Positions 42,699-51,789 of a stretch of 64,000 nt of DNA are shown here, in pieces (positions within the stretch are counted from its first letter, which is position 1; the number at the start of each line of letters is the position of its first letter). The notes beneath the pieces are model-generated. The model was not told the origin of the DNA. It ran no database searches and worked only from the letters and a program-made list of their open reading frames with translations. Made by a program: the position numbers and the translations under genes. The stretch is taken from the NCBI GenBank assembly GCA_037045155.1, contig JBAOIG010000003.1:1054001-1118000 (forward strand), given 5' to 3'. This stretch comes from Thermomicrobiales bacterium. GTDB taxonomy: Bacteria > Chloroflexota > Chloroflexia > Thermomicrobiales > CFX8.

Positions 42699-44357
42699 CT
42701 ATTCGAGATAGTCGCGCAGCTGGCGGGACTTGGTCGGGTGACGGAGCTTGCGCAGCGCCTTCGCCTCGATCTGGCGGATGCGCTCGCGGGTGACGCCGAA
42801 TTCCCGGCCCACTTCCTCCAGTGTCCGGCTACGACCGTCCTCCAGACCAAAGCGCAGCTCAAGCACCCGGCGCTCGCGTTCGGAGAGCTGGCTCAGGACG
42901 CGCTCCATCTGCTCCTTCAACATCTGTTGTGACGCGGCATCGGCAGGCGCGAGCGCCTTCTGGTCCTCGATAAAGTCGCCGAGGCTGGAGTCTTCCTCCT
43001 CACCAATCGGCATATCGATCGATATCGGCTCCTGTGAGATCTTCTGGATATCCCGCACCTTCTCAGGCGTGAGATCCATCTCACGGGCGATCTCCTCGGA
43101 CGTCGGCTCGCGCCCAAGCTCCTGCTGTAGCCTCCTCGATGTCCGGATCAGCCGATTGATCGTCTCGACCATGTGGACCGGTATGCGGATGGTGCGCGCC
43201 TGGTCGGCAATCGCTCGAGTGATCGCCTGACGAATCCACCAGGTTGCATATGTCGAGAACTTGAATCCTTTATGGTGCTGGAATTTCTCGACGGCGCGGA
43301 TCAGCCCGAGGTTGCCCTCCTGAACGAGGTCGAGCATCGACATCCCGCGCCCGACATACTTCTTGGCAACGCTGACGACCAGCCGCAGATTCGCCTCGGT
43401 GAGGTCTGTGCGGGCCACATCGCCTTGCTCAACTCGCTGCAGGTAAGTCTGGCTCATCTGTGGCGCGGCTTCGGTCAGCAGCGCAGATGCCTCGTCCTGG
43501 TCGATCATTGCGTCCGGCGCGGCGATCCGGCGCTGGATGGAGCGCGGCAACAGGTCCCACTCGACCCGGCGACGGCGTAGCTCCTCCTCAAGCGCTCCGG
43601 TGGTGATCCCGAACCCGTCGGCAACGGACTTGAACAACGCATCCGGAAGCTGGGTTATCGGCAAGACAGCGGCAAGCATCCGCATCTTCGAGTCGGCGCG
43701 CTGGTCGGGGTAAGCCTCCTGGTAGAGCACCTCAGCAAATCGCCAGCCTTCGGAGAAGGAGAGATACACAGTTCGGCCGATTTGCTCGGCGAACTCGCTG
43801 ACAGCCTGGCGGATGCGGATATCGGGTCTCTCGGCCCTGCCTTCGGTGAGTCGCAACGCCAGGCGCGCCAGGTGGTCCCTTCGTTCCATCCGCTGTGCCA
43901 GATCGACCTCTTGTTGGGCAGTAAGCAGTGGCACACGCCCGATCTCGCGAAGGTACATACGCACTGGGTCGTCGAGGCTGACACCTGAGAGGTCGATATC
44001 AGCGATCCGCCTGTCGACGAAGAGATCAAGGCGGCTCTCCCCTTCATCTTCATCGGCATCCTCGGCATCGGCGCTCGGGCTGTCGATCTCATCGGCGACA
44101 TGACTGTCACCACCGATCGAAATACCGAGCTCCGTGAGCCGCGCCTCGACCGCGTCGCGTGTCGCTCGATCCTTATCGACATCGACGAGTTGGCGAATGT
44201 CATCCCAATTCAGGGCGCCATTCGCTTCGGCACGCCGGACGAGCTGATTCACCAGCGATTCATCCACCTCGAAAGCGCCCGGTGGCGGGTCAGCTATGGG
44301 GCCGGGATCTGCCTTACGGTCGTCTCGATTGCTCAGATTGTCGGTGTTGTCTGGCAC
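42699..44357 (-). CDS. rpoD: Primary sigma factor RpoD
   Basis: A 552-residue sigma-70. Region 1.1 is present in part (residues about 30-85, acidic), then region 1.2 DPVRMYLREIGRVPLLTAQQ. Region 2 follows with NLRLVVSVAKKYVGRGMSML, DLVQEGNLGLIRAVEKF and STYATWWIRQAITRAIADQ (about 315-385). Region 3 and region 4 end in EVGREFGVTRERIRQIEAKAL, the -35 recognition helix. A large non-conserved block lies between 1.2 and 2.1. The start is GTG with AGGGAG 8 bases upstream. No dnaG is beside it; lysA is upstream and obgE downstream, all minus strand. Confidence 0.97.
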   Translation of the reverse strand: MPDNTDNLSNRDDRKADPGPIADPPPGAFEVDESLVNQLVRRAEANGALNWDDIRQLVDVDKDRATRDAVEARLTELGISIGGDSHVADEIDSPSADAEDADEDEGESRLDLFVDRRIADIDLSGVSLDDPVRMYLREIGRVPLLTAQQEVDLAQRMERRDHLARLALRLTEGRAERPDIRIRQAVSEFAEQIGRTVYLSFSEGWRFAEVLYQEAYPDQRADSKMRMLAAVLPITQLPDALFKSVADGFGITTGALEEELRRRRVEWDLLPRSIQRRIAAPDAMIDQDEASALLTEAAPQMSQTYLQRVEQGDVARTDLTEANLRLVVSVAKKYVGRGMSMLDLVQEGNLGLIRAVEKFQHHKGFKFSTYATWWIRQAITRAIADQARTIRIPVHMVETINRLIRTSRRLQQELGREPTSEEIAREMDLTPEKVRDIQKISQEPISIDMPIGEEEDSSLGDFIEDQKALAPADAASQQMLKEQMERVLSQLSERERRVLELRFGLEDGRSRTLEEVGREFGVTRERIRQIEAKALRKLRHPTKSRQLRDYLE

Positions 44358-44426
44358 GAAGGGGTCTCCCTGGAGCTACTGGATGAGACTGACCGGTGAA
44401 CGCCGATCTGTAATGCTGGTCGATCG

Positions 44427-45767
44427 TCAGCCCGGCGCTTCCCGGGTGACGGCTGAGGGAGGCGGCGCATCGTCGATATCGCGCCGGAGCAGATCGTCGA
44501 CCGTCTCCCGACGCTGTGTCAGGCGGCTCTCGCCATCTTCAACGAATACAACGGCCGGACGTAGCGACTGGTTGTAATTGCTGGCCATCGCCAGACAGTA
44601 CGCGCCGGCTGCCGGAATCGCCAGATAATCCCCTCGGGCGAACGGTGGCAGCGCGACACGCTCGATGAGAATATCGCCCGACTCACAATACTTGCCGGCA
44701 ATCGTCACAGCCGCGAGGTCTCCTTCGCTCGGCCGGCCGACGAGCTCGGCAGTATACGCCGCGCCATACAGCGCCGGGCGGATATTATCCGCCATTCCGC
44801 CATCGACGGAGACGTATGTCCGGACGCCAGGAATCTCCTTGCGCGCGCCGATCGTATAGACCGCGACGCCGGCCTGACCGACAATGGTGCGGCCAGGCTC
44901 GATTGTCAGCACGGGCGGGGATATTCCGTACTGCGCGGACGACTCTCGAGCGCAGGCTGCCAACGCGGCAACATACTCCTCCACTCGTGTATCGGGATCC
45001 GTCGCTTCATATGGGATACCAAGGCCGCCGCCAGGGCTGATCTCGCCGATCTCGACGCCATGGGCATCACGCATCTGTGCCGCGAAACCGAACAGTGCTT
45101 CTACGGTGTCGACGAACGGATCGATCTCGAAGATCTGCGAACCGACGTGAGCGTGGAAACCGTTCAGCTGGAGCCCCGGAATTCGCTGGATTCGGCGGAC
45201 GGCCTCCTCCGCTTGTCCATTCTGGATCCCCAGCCCGAACTTCGAGTCGGGAATACCGGTCTTGCGATAATCGTGGGTATGAACATCGATGCCGGGGTTG
45301 ACCCGCACCAGCACTGCCTGCGGTTGTGGGCGGCCGGCAGCGAGCTCCGCCAGCATGTCGATCTCGTCGAAATTATCGACGACAACCGTGTCGATCCGGC
45401 TATCAAGCGCTAGCCGCAGCTCCGCGGCCGTCTTGTTATTCCCGTGGAAGTGGATCCGATGTGCCGGGAAACCACAGGCGAGCGCGTACGCGAGCTCCCC
45501 GCCCGAGACGACATCAAGCCAGAGTCCCTCGTCAGCGATGATTTCGAGCAGTGCCCTGGACATCCCGGCCTTGCCGGCATACACAACGCGCGGACGAACC
45601 CAGGCATCTGCGAACGCGCGACAATATCTTCGACATTGCTCGCGGATCGTCGCTGTGTCGAAGACATAGAGTGGCGTGTCGTAGGTGTCCACTAGCTCGG
45701 AGAGTGAGACATCAGCGATCCGGAGTGCGCCACTGGAATCGCGCATAGCCGTCATGGGCCAGAGCAT
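44427..45767 (-). CDS. lysA: Diaminopimelate decarboxylase
   Basis: A 446-residue PLP enzyme of fold type III that makes lysine from meso-diaminopimelate. The PLP-lysine segment VYAGKAGMSRALLEII lies near residue 65, HFHGNNKTAAELRLA near 102, SPGGGLGIPY near 245 and the active-site GKYCESGDILI near 360. AGGGGG precedes the ATG at 45767 by 4-5 bases; ATGs at 45755 and 45746 are alternatives. It diverges from fumC and leads the lysA-rpoD-obgE-yggT group. Lysine or DAP use fits the peptidoglycan implied by the transpeptidase. Confidence 0.93.
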   Translation of the reverse strand: MLWPMTAMRDSSGALRIADVSLSELVDTYDTPLYVFDTATIREQCRRYCRAFADAWVRPRVVYAGKAGMSRALLEIIADEGLWLDVVSGGELAYALACGFPAHRIHFHGNNKTAAELRLALDSRIDTVVVDNFDEIDMLAELAAGRPQPQAVLVRVNPGIDVHTHDYRKTGIPDSKFGLGIQNGQAEEAVRRIQRIPGLQLNGFHAHVGSQIFEIDPFVDTVEALFGFAAQMRDAHGVEIGEISPGGGLGIPYEATDPDTRVEEYVAALAACARESSAQYGISPPVLTIEPGRTIVGQAGVAVYTIGARKEIPGVRTYVSVDGGMADNIRPALYGAAYTAELVGRPSEGDLAAVTIAGKYCESGDILIERVALPPFARGDYLAIPAAGAYCLAMASNYNQSLRPAVVFVEDGESRLTQRRETVDDLLRRDIDDAPPPSAVTREAPG

Positions 45768-46009
45768 CAAGCCCCCTTTTTCGTATCTCCGCGCCGGGTC
45801 GGCTTCGAAGAACCCGAAGAGGACGCCGGCCCGTCTGCGGTGATGCAGTCGTCCGAGCCGCGGCGTGATCTCTCAAGTGGCGCAAAGTATACGCCCGCTC
45901 GTGCCTCGATACGGGCAGAACTGGCAGTCTCCATCGCTCGGTTTCGTACACTACGATCGACGGCCCGCCATGGACAGGGCGGGGAAGAGAGACCCGGGAG
46001 GGAACGAGC

Positions 46010-47437
46010 ATGGCGGGGGACACGAGTCAGGCCACGAGGACCGAGCGCGACTCGCTGGGCGAGCTGCAGGTCCCAGCGGACGCGTATTACGGCGTCCAGA
46101 CGATGCGAGCGCATCACAACTTTCCAATCAGCGATCTGCGCTTTCCGCGACGGTTCATTCGCGCGCTGGGGCAGATCAAGGGCGCGGCTGCGCGAGTCAA
46201 CAACGACCTCGGTATCGTCGATCCGCGACTCGCGGACGCGATCGTCCGGGCAGCAGCCGAGGTTGCCGAGGGGACGTTCGACGACCAGTTCATTCTCGAC
46301 ATCTTCCAGACTGGGTCTGGCACGTCGACGAACATGAATGCCAACGAGGTTATTGCGTCCCGCGCCAACGAGATCCTCGGCGAAACACGCAATGGAACGA
46401 CTCCGGTCCACAAGAACGACCATGTCAACGCCGGCCAGTCGTCGAACGATGTCATCCCGACTGCGATCCACCTGGCGGCCCTGTCGGCAATTGCCGAGGA
46501 TCTTCAGCCAGCGCTGGAACGGCTCGAGACATCGCTAAGAGCCAAGGCCGGCGAGCTGATGCCGGTGATCAAGACCGGGCGCACGCATCTGCAGGACGCG
46601 ACGCCAATCCGCCTCGGGCAGGAATTTCTCGGCTATGCGGGGCAGATTGAGCGAGGTCGAGCGCGCGCAGCGGAGGCGATCGGGGAGCTTCGCGAAGTGG
46701 CCCTCGGTGGCACGGCAGTCGGCACCGGGATCAACACGCACGCGGAATTCTCCGACCGTGTCTGCCGCATTCTGAGCCACGAGGCCGGGGTTGAGATCGT
46801 TGAATCCACGAATCACTTCCAGGCACAGAGCACGCTCGATGGCGTTGTCGCGGCCAGTGGCGCGCTGAAGACGATCGCGGTGTCGCTGCTCAAGATTGCC
46901 AACGACATCCGCTGGCTCGGCTCCGGGCCGCGAGCTGGCATCGGCGAAATCGAGCTTCCCGCGGTCCAGCCTGGCTCGTCGATCATGCCGGGCAAGGTGA
47001 ACCCGGTCATTGCAGAGTCGGTCGCAATGGTCTGCGCACAGGTGCTTGGCAACGACGTCACAATCAACATCGCCGGCCAGTCAGGCAATTTCGAGCTGAA
47101 TGTGATGATGCCGGTCGCCGTCTACAACCTGCTTCAGTCAATCGAGCTGCTGGCCACCAGCTGTGAGAACTTCGCCGAGCAATGCATCGACGGGATCGTC
47201 GCAACAGGCCGCGGACCCGAAATGGTCGAGCGGGGCCTGATGATCGGCACTGCTCTCGCGCCGATCGTCGGCTACGACGCCGCGGCCGCGATCGCGAAGG
47301 ATGCCGCAAAGACCGGACGGACAATCCGCGAGGTCGCGCGGGAGCAAACCAGTCTGTCTGACGCTGAGCTCGACCGTATCCTCGACCCGGCGCAGATGAC
47401 CGAGCCGGGGACGACGCTGGCCGGTGGCGGGGGCTGA
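46010..47437 (+). CDS. fumC: Class II fumarate hydratase
   Basis: A 475-residue homotetrameric enzyme that interconverts fumarate and malate in the TCA cycle. Visible signatures are FQTGSGTSTNMNANEVIA (about residue 103), NAGQSSNDVIPTAIHL (about 143), KTGRTHLQDATP (about 187) and the family signature GSSIMPGKVNPV (about 323). GGGAGGGAAC precedes the ATG. An aspartase or fumarate lyase relative is less likely given these motifs. A 324-base gap with a hairpin follows. Confidence 0.95.
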   Translation: MAGDTSQATRTERDSLGELQVPADAYYGVQTMRAHHNFPISDLRFPRRFIRALGQIKGAAARVNNDLGIVDPRLADAIVRAAAEVAEGTFDDQFILDIFQTGSGTSTNMNANEVIASRANEILGETRNGTTPVHKNDHVNAGQSSNDVIPTAIHLAALSAIAEDLQPALERLETSLRAKAGELMPVIKTGRTHLQDATPIRLGQEFLGYAGQIERGRARAAEAIGELREVALGGTAVGTGINTHAEFSDRVCRILSHEAGVEIVESTNHFQAQSTLDGVVAASGALKTIAVSLLKIANDIRWLGSGPRAGIGEIELPAVQPGSSIMPGKVNPVIAESVAMVCAQVLGNDVTINIAGQSGNFELNVMMPVAVYNLLQSIELLATSCENFAEQCIDGIVATGRGPEMVERGLMIGTALAPIVGYDAAAAIAKDAAKTGRTIREVAREQTSLSDAELDRILDPAQMTEPGTTLAGGGG

Positions 47438-47761
47438 TCGGACAACAGAGTCCGACTGCTTGCTCCGGAAGAGGTGATTCCCGACGAGGTCCGCCTGACC
47501 GCTGGAAGGCGGACCTCGACAGGCCGGCCGCAAGACGTCCCGGTCCCACGACCCACCGTTGGGAAATCAGCGCTGACCAGGAACGCGACACCGAATACGG
47601 CGCCGCGGACAGCGCAACGAGGGAACATCGTCGTACCCTCATGGGAGCCTGGTATCAAGTAACCGGTCTTCGACGCGGCTGGGAAGCTCCCGGGTGAACG
47701 GTAAGCCACCGTCGATTGTCAGGGTATCGTGTAATGTACGTATTTTCTATCGCTGAACGAT
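47438..47761. other. 324-base intergenic region between fumC and the LuxR gene
   Basis: The genes on either side converge. The gap holds a small TCGGAC/GTCCGA hairpin right after the fumC stop, a stronger hairpin at 47485-47518, and a mixed A/T-rich stretch (about 47730-47761) next to the LuxR stop. Short open frames here show no recognisable content, codon pattern or ribosome site. I see no RNA gene or repeat. Confidence 0.6.
47485..47518 (+). terminator. Hairpin after fumC
   Basis: A perfect 11-bp stem (CGAGGTCCGCC pairing with GGCGGACCTCG) with a 12-base loop, 48 bases after the fumC stop. No T-run follows, so it may serve convergent transcription without being a classical intrinsic terminator. 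Confidence 0.5.
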
Positions 47762-50707
47762 CTAAATGAGATGCCGTTCGACGCCGATTCTCGTCGCCGC
47801 AGCGCGTGCCGAGACGCCGAGCTTGCGGTAAATCGACGACAGATGCGTCGTCACTGTTCGGCGGCTGACGCTGAGCTCGTTCGCGATGTCGCCGTCGGTC
47901 AGCCCTTTGGCGACAAGCCGCAGGACTTCGGTCTCACGCCGGCTGAGATGGCGCGGCTCGCCGCCATTCTCTGCAATACCCCACCACCCCCGAGTTCGAG
48001 AAACAAAGCCCGACCAGGACGTTGCGCCAATCTGGGCGAATGTGTCGACCGCCTCGTCGAGTGTCGAACGCGCCGCCGTGCGGTCACCTCCACGGTTCTG
48101 TAGCTCGGATAGCATGATCATCCCGATCGCCTCCTCGAGGCGATGTCGACACGCCCGCGCCAGATCAATCGAGCTATCAAGCTCGATTCGCGCCTCGGCG
48201 ACCCGTCCTGCGTGTATCAACGAGCGGGCGAGCAGCCGGTGTGCCGTCACCAGCACAATGGGCTGGCGTGGCGACGATGCTAGCTGTACCGCCTCGTTCG
48301 CATACCGGTCGAGATCCGGGAGGTTGGCTGTGGCGAACGCATGGACGGTCCGTGCCACGGCCAGCTCCGCCCGACCCGACACAGCGCCGCTCCAGTTCAG
48401 CCAGCGCTCCATCGCATCGATCCAGATCGGCGCTTCCTCCGCGACGCTCCAGAGCACGCAGCGCAACGCGGAGAGATAGAGCAGTTGAAACCCAGCAAGA
48501 TAGTGGGTCGTGCCCGGGAGGGTCGCCGCGCCGGCCGGCAGAATCTCTGCAACGACGCGAGACAAGAGCTCGCGATCCTCCGAGTGAATGGCGATCGTCG
48601 CCAACGCCGGCACGACAATCCAGTTCAGGCGGTCGGCCGGGTTGATCTGCCCGGCTGTCTCCCGCACCGCTTGCCAGTCGCCTTCAATCACCCGAAGCGG
48701 AAGAGTTGTTATAGCAGCAGGGGGCATGCCGCCCGAGGGCACAGCGCGGCTCCAGACATCCGCTGCCGCGCGCGCTAGCCAGTCACGCCGCCCGATGTCA
48801 TCGGCGTAATACGGCAGCGACACAAAGAGCAGTTCGTCAAGATACGACTCACCAAGCTGGTGGCCGAGGCCCACCGAGCCGTAGGCCTGTCGTGCGGCTT
48901 CAAAGGCTTCACTCGCGGCCGCAGGCTCGCCGAGCATCGCAAAGCTGATAGCTCGGCCAGTGTAACCGTCGCCAATCCCCGACCGGCTCAGCCCCGGACT
49001 CCCGACCGCGGCCGGGGACGAGGCTGGATCGAGGCTATCGGCGAGCGTCAACGCGTCGTGAACGTGGCCGGCAAGGCCGAGCCAGGCAATCAGGGCGCCG
49101 CGATGCTCGCCGTATTCGCGCGAACCAAAGCTCTCGACGATCTGCAAGCGACTGTAGTCATCGTCGCTCAGGTGTTCGATTTCAGCAATCGCAGTAGCCA
49201 TCTCGGCGATGCCAGCTTGCACCTGCCGCAACCAGCATCGCACGAAACCGCGATGGTAGTGCGTTCCAGCAAGAAGCGCCGCGTCGTCCATCGTCAGGGC
49301 AACTGAATGAGCCTCGTCAAGCAGGTCGAGAGCACGGTGAAGATCGAGAAAGCGCCACATGAGCGCCGCACGGTACAGTAGCCAACCGACGGCGGCGTCA
49401 CGGCCCGGGATACCCCGAGTCAGCGCAATCGCGTCCTCGAAGCGCGCCGCCGCAGCGGCCCAGTCTCCCGCCCGCTGGGCCTGCTCAGCAGCTCGCACGA
49501 GCCACTCCGCGCCCGCCGGGTCGTGCGCCTGATACAGGTGAGTCGCCACCTCGTCGACGTCGGGATGACCAGCGCTGGCCAGAGCCAATCCAATTCGTTG
49601 GTGGAGATCCTGGCGGCGTGTCAGCCCGATACTGTCATAAACCGACTCCCGACCGAGCCTGTGATAAAAGGAAATTGAGCCGGTGGCGGAGACGTCGCGC
49701 AGCACATACAGCTCGATTGACCGGTCAATCGTCTGGCGAAACGTCTCGTCGTTAACTCCCGACAGCTCCTGCCAGAGCGGGAAGTGGGCGGGCATGATGT
49801 CCTCACCGATCACCGCCGCGATCTCGATCACATCGCGGCCAGCATCGCCAAGTACTGCGATCCGGTTATCGACGATCTGACGGATGAGGGGCGGGATGAG
49901 AAGCCGATCCAGCGCCCCGAGACGCCAATCGCCTCCACCGCTCGTCGCCGGAGCCAGCACACCTTCGTCTCGTAGTGTCCGGAGCAGCTCCTCGGCAGCC
50001 AATGGAGTCCCCTGGCTCGCGGCGTGGACGTAGTCGGTCAGGCGATCGATATCGGCAGGGGCGAGTGGTTGCCCAACTGTAATGAGCTCGCGTAGCGCCG
50101 ACCGATCGAGGCGACGCAGCGTGATATGCGTCGCAGCAGACTCACGGACGAGTGAAGGGAGGTGTTGGTAGAGAGGGTGCCCCCGCCCGATATCCACATC
50201 GCGGTAGGTCGCAACAATCAATATCGGCATGTCGACGATCTGCCTGGCCAGCTGTCGTAATAGCTCAAGGCTCTGAGGATCTGCCCAGTGGATGTCTTCG
50301 AGATGGATGAGGACAGGCCCACGCTGCGCGATCGTCGCTATCCATGCGGCCAATCTGTCCAGCCAGCGCGCGAGGTTATCATCGGTCTGTGAGTCGAGGG
50401 CCGGCGCGGCCAGGGCAATAGCATCCGGCGAACGTAGCACATCGCGCCAGATCAAGAACGACGGTGTCTCGCTCAGCTCGTACGCACGACCGATGAACGA
50501 GATCGGCGGCTCGTCGGAGTGATCCAATAGAAATTGTCGGACAAGCGCCGTCTTACCGATACCGATTTCTCCGCCGACCAGCGCGAGCAATCCGCGACCC
50601 GACCGTGCCGAGCGGAGCGCATCATCGAGGATCTGCAACTCCTGGTCGCGTCCAACTATTCGAGCCCGGCGCTCAGTAGCATTGGATCTATCGTGTGAGT
50701 CAGCCAT
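47762..50707 (-). CDS. Large LuxR-type ATPase transcription regulator (LAL/AAA-TPR)
   Basis: A 981-residue regulator of the LAL type. An N-terminal AAA-type ATPase has Walker A GGEIGIGKTALV (about residues 45-56) and Walker B-like HLEDIHWADPQSLELL. The middle about 500 residues are alpha-helical, TPR-like. The C-terminal 60 residues are a LuxR/GerE helix-turn-helix: LSRRETEVLRLVAKGLTDGD then VSRRTVTTHLSSIYRKLGVS. Such proteins bind a ligand or partner on the helical part and activate target promoters. The ribosome site is weak. It diverges from the PPK2 gene across 190 bases, so PPK2 is a possible target, but this is inference. Confidence 0.9.
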   Translation of the reverse strand: MADSHDRSNATERRARIVGRDQELQILDDALRSARSGRGLLALVGGEIGIGKTALVRQFLLDHSDEPPISFIGRAYELSETPSFLIWRDVLRSPDAIALAAPALDSQTDDNLARWLDRLAAWIATIAQRGPVLIHLEDIHWADPQSLELLRQLARQIVDMPILIVATYRDVDIGRGHPLYQHLPSLVRESAATHITLRRLDRSALRELITVGQPLAPADIDRLTDYVHAASQGTPLAAEELLRTLRDEGVLAPATSGGGDWRLGALDRLLIPPLIRQIVDNRIAVLGDAGRDVIEIAAVIGEDIMPAHFPLWQELSGVNDETFRQTIDRSIELYVLRDVSATGSISFYHRLGRESVYDSIGLTRRQDLHQRIGLALASAGHPDVDEVATHLYQAHDPAGAEWLVRAAEQAQRAGDWAAAAARFEDAIALTRGIPGRDAAVGWLLYRAALMWRFLDLHRALDLLDEAHSVALTMDDAALLAGTHYHRGFVRCWLRQVQAGIAEMATAIAEIEHLSDDDYSRLQIVESFGSREYGEHRGALIAWLGLAGHVHDALTLADSLDPASSPAAVGSPGLSRSGIGDGYTGRAISFAMLGEPAAASEAFEAARQAYGSVGLGHQLGESYLDELLFVSLPYYADDIGRRDWLARAAADVWSRAVPSGGMPPAAITTLPLRVIEGDWQAVRETAGQINPADRLNWIVVPALATIAIHSEDRELLSRVVAEILPAGAATLPGTTHYLAGFQLLYLSALRCVLWSVAEEAPIWIDAMERWLNWSGAVSGRAELAVARTVHAFATANLPDLDRYANEAVQLASSPRQPIVLVTAHRLLARSLIHAGRVAEARIELDSSIDLARACRHRLEEAIGMIMLSELQNRGGDRTAARSTLDEAVDTFAQIGATSWSGFVSRTRGWWGIAENGGEPRHLSRRETEVLRLVAKGLTDGDIANELSVSRRTVTTHLSSIYRKLGVSARAAATRIGVERHLI

Positions 50708-50897
50708 GCGATCGAGCCACGCTCCGAACCCATCTTTCTGGTTTCTCTACGGAACACGTGGCGAGGAGAGCCATCGTCGGGAAGTATAGCGGACGATTTC
50801 TCCCTGCTCGGTTCGGCACTGCGGACTTTCGACTATCATCAACTCCGTTAATCGTCAGCCACGTCGCGTCAGCCTCGAAGAACGACAGGAGCCAGCA

Positions 50898-51782
50898 ATG
50901 ATGGACGATCACCATGTGGCGGAGGCCGTGACGGCAACGAACAACGAGTCAGCCATCGAAGAACCTCCGACCCTGCCTGCTCTCCCCTACCGGGTTGCGC
51001 CTGGGACGCGCGTGCGGCTGGACGAGATCAATCCCGACGACATCGGGAATATCGCGACCAAGAAGAAGGCCAAGAAAGAGCTAAAGAAGCTCGTCGGCCA
51101 GCTCACATCCCTGCAGGAACGGCTCTACGCCGAGAATCGTCAGAGTTTGCTGGTCGTCTTGCAAGCGATCGACACCGGCGGTAAAGATGGCGCCGTTCGT
51201 GGAGTATTCAGCGGAGTCAACCCCGAGGGCGTGCAGGTCTGGTCGTTCAAAGCGCCGAGCGTCGAAGAGCTCGAGCACGATTTCCTCTGGCGCATCCATC
51301 AGCGTACCCCGGCTCGACGGATGATCACCGTCTTCAATCGCTCGCACTATGAGGATGTGCTGGTTGCGCGGGTCAAGCATCTCGCGCCGGAAGCAGTGTG
51401 GCAGAAGCGGTTCGCGACGATCAACGATTTCGAGCGGATGTTAGCCGAGAACGGCACGACGATCCTCAAGTTTTATCTGCACATCTCGAGGGATGAGCAG
51501 AAGCGTCGCTTGCAGTCACGGCTCGACGACCCCGACAAACACTGGAAGTTTGAGCTAGCGGATATCACGGAGCGCGGGTACTGGGACGATTACACGGTGG
51601 CGTTCGAGGACGCGATCAGTCGCTGCTCAACCGACCATGCGCCCTGGTTTGTCATCCCGGCCAACGCAAAGTGGTTCCGAAACGTCGCGATCGCCCGGAC
51701 GGTCGTCCGAACCCTGGAGGCGATGAACCCGCAGTTTCCTCAGAATCCCCAGAATCTCGACGGCATCGTCATCCCGGATTGA
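50898..51782 (+). CDS. ppk2: Polyphosphate kinase 2 family protein
   Basis: A 294-residue PPK2, which uses polyphosphate to phosphorylate nucleotides (AMP or ADP/GDP). The P-loop-like LQAIDTGGKDGAVRGV lies at about residues 88-103, followed by GVNPEGVQVWSFKAP, FNRSHYEDVLVARV and the KFYLHISRDEQKRRLQSRLD segment that includes the lid. The IDTGGKDG form resembles class III PPK2 enzymes. AGGAG lies before the ATG. It is divergent from the LuxR-type regulator and convergent with dnaE2, whose stop is 7 bases away. Confidence 0.93.
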   Translation: MMDDHHVAEAVTATNNESAIEEPPTLPALPYRVAPGTRVRLDEINPDDIGNIATKKKAKKELKKLVGQLTSLQERLYAENRQSLLVVLQAIDTGGKDGAVRGVFSGVNPEGVQVWSFKAPSVEELEHDFLWRIHQRTPARRMITVFNRSHYEDVLVARVKHLAPEAVWQKRFATINDFERMLAENGTTILKFYLHISRDEQKRRLQSRLDDPDKHWKFELADITERGYWDDYTVAFEDAISRCSTDHAPWFVIPANAKWFRNVAIARTVVRTLEAMNPQFPQNPQNLDGIVIPD

Positions 51783-51789
51783 CCCGCCG

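Noticed and set aside
41119..42711. A 530-codon open frame on the plus strand opposite obgE
   Set aside because: The minus strand encodes a complete Obg GTPase; the plus frame has no recognisable domain.
50800..50897. A promoter of PPK2 with TATCAT as -10
   Set aside because: The only upstream hexamer at proper spacing (TTCGGC, 16 bases) is a poor -35, so I did not list it as a feature.
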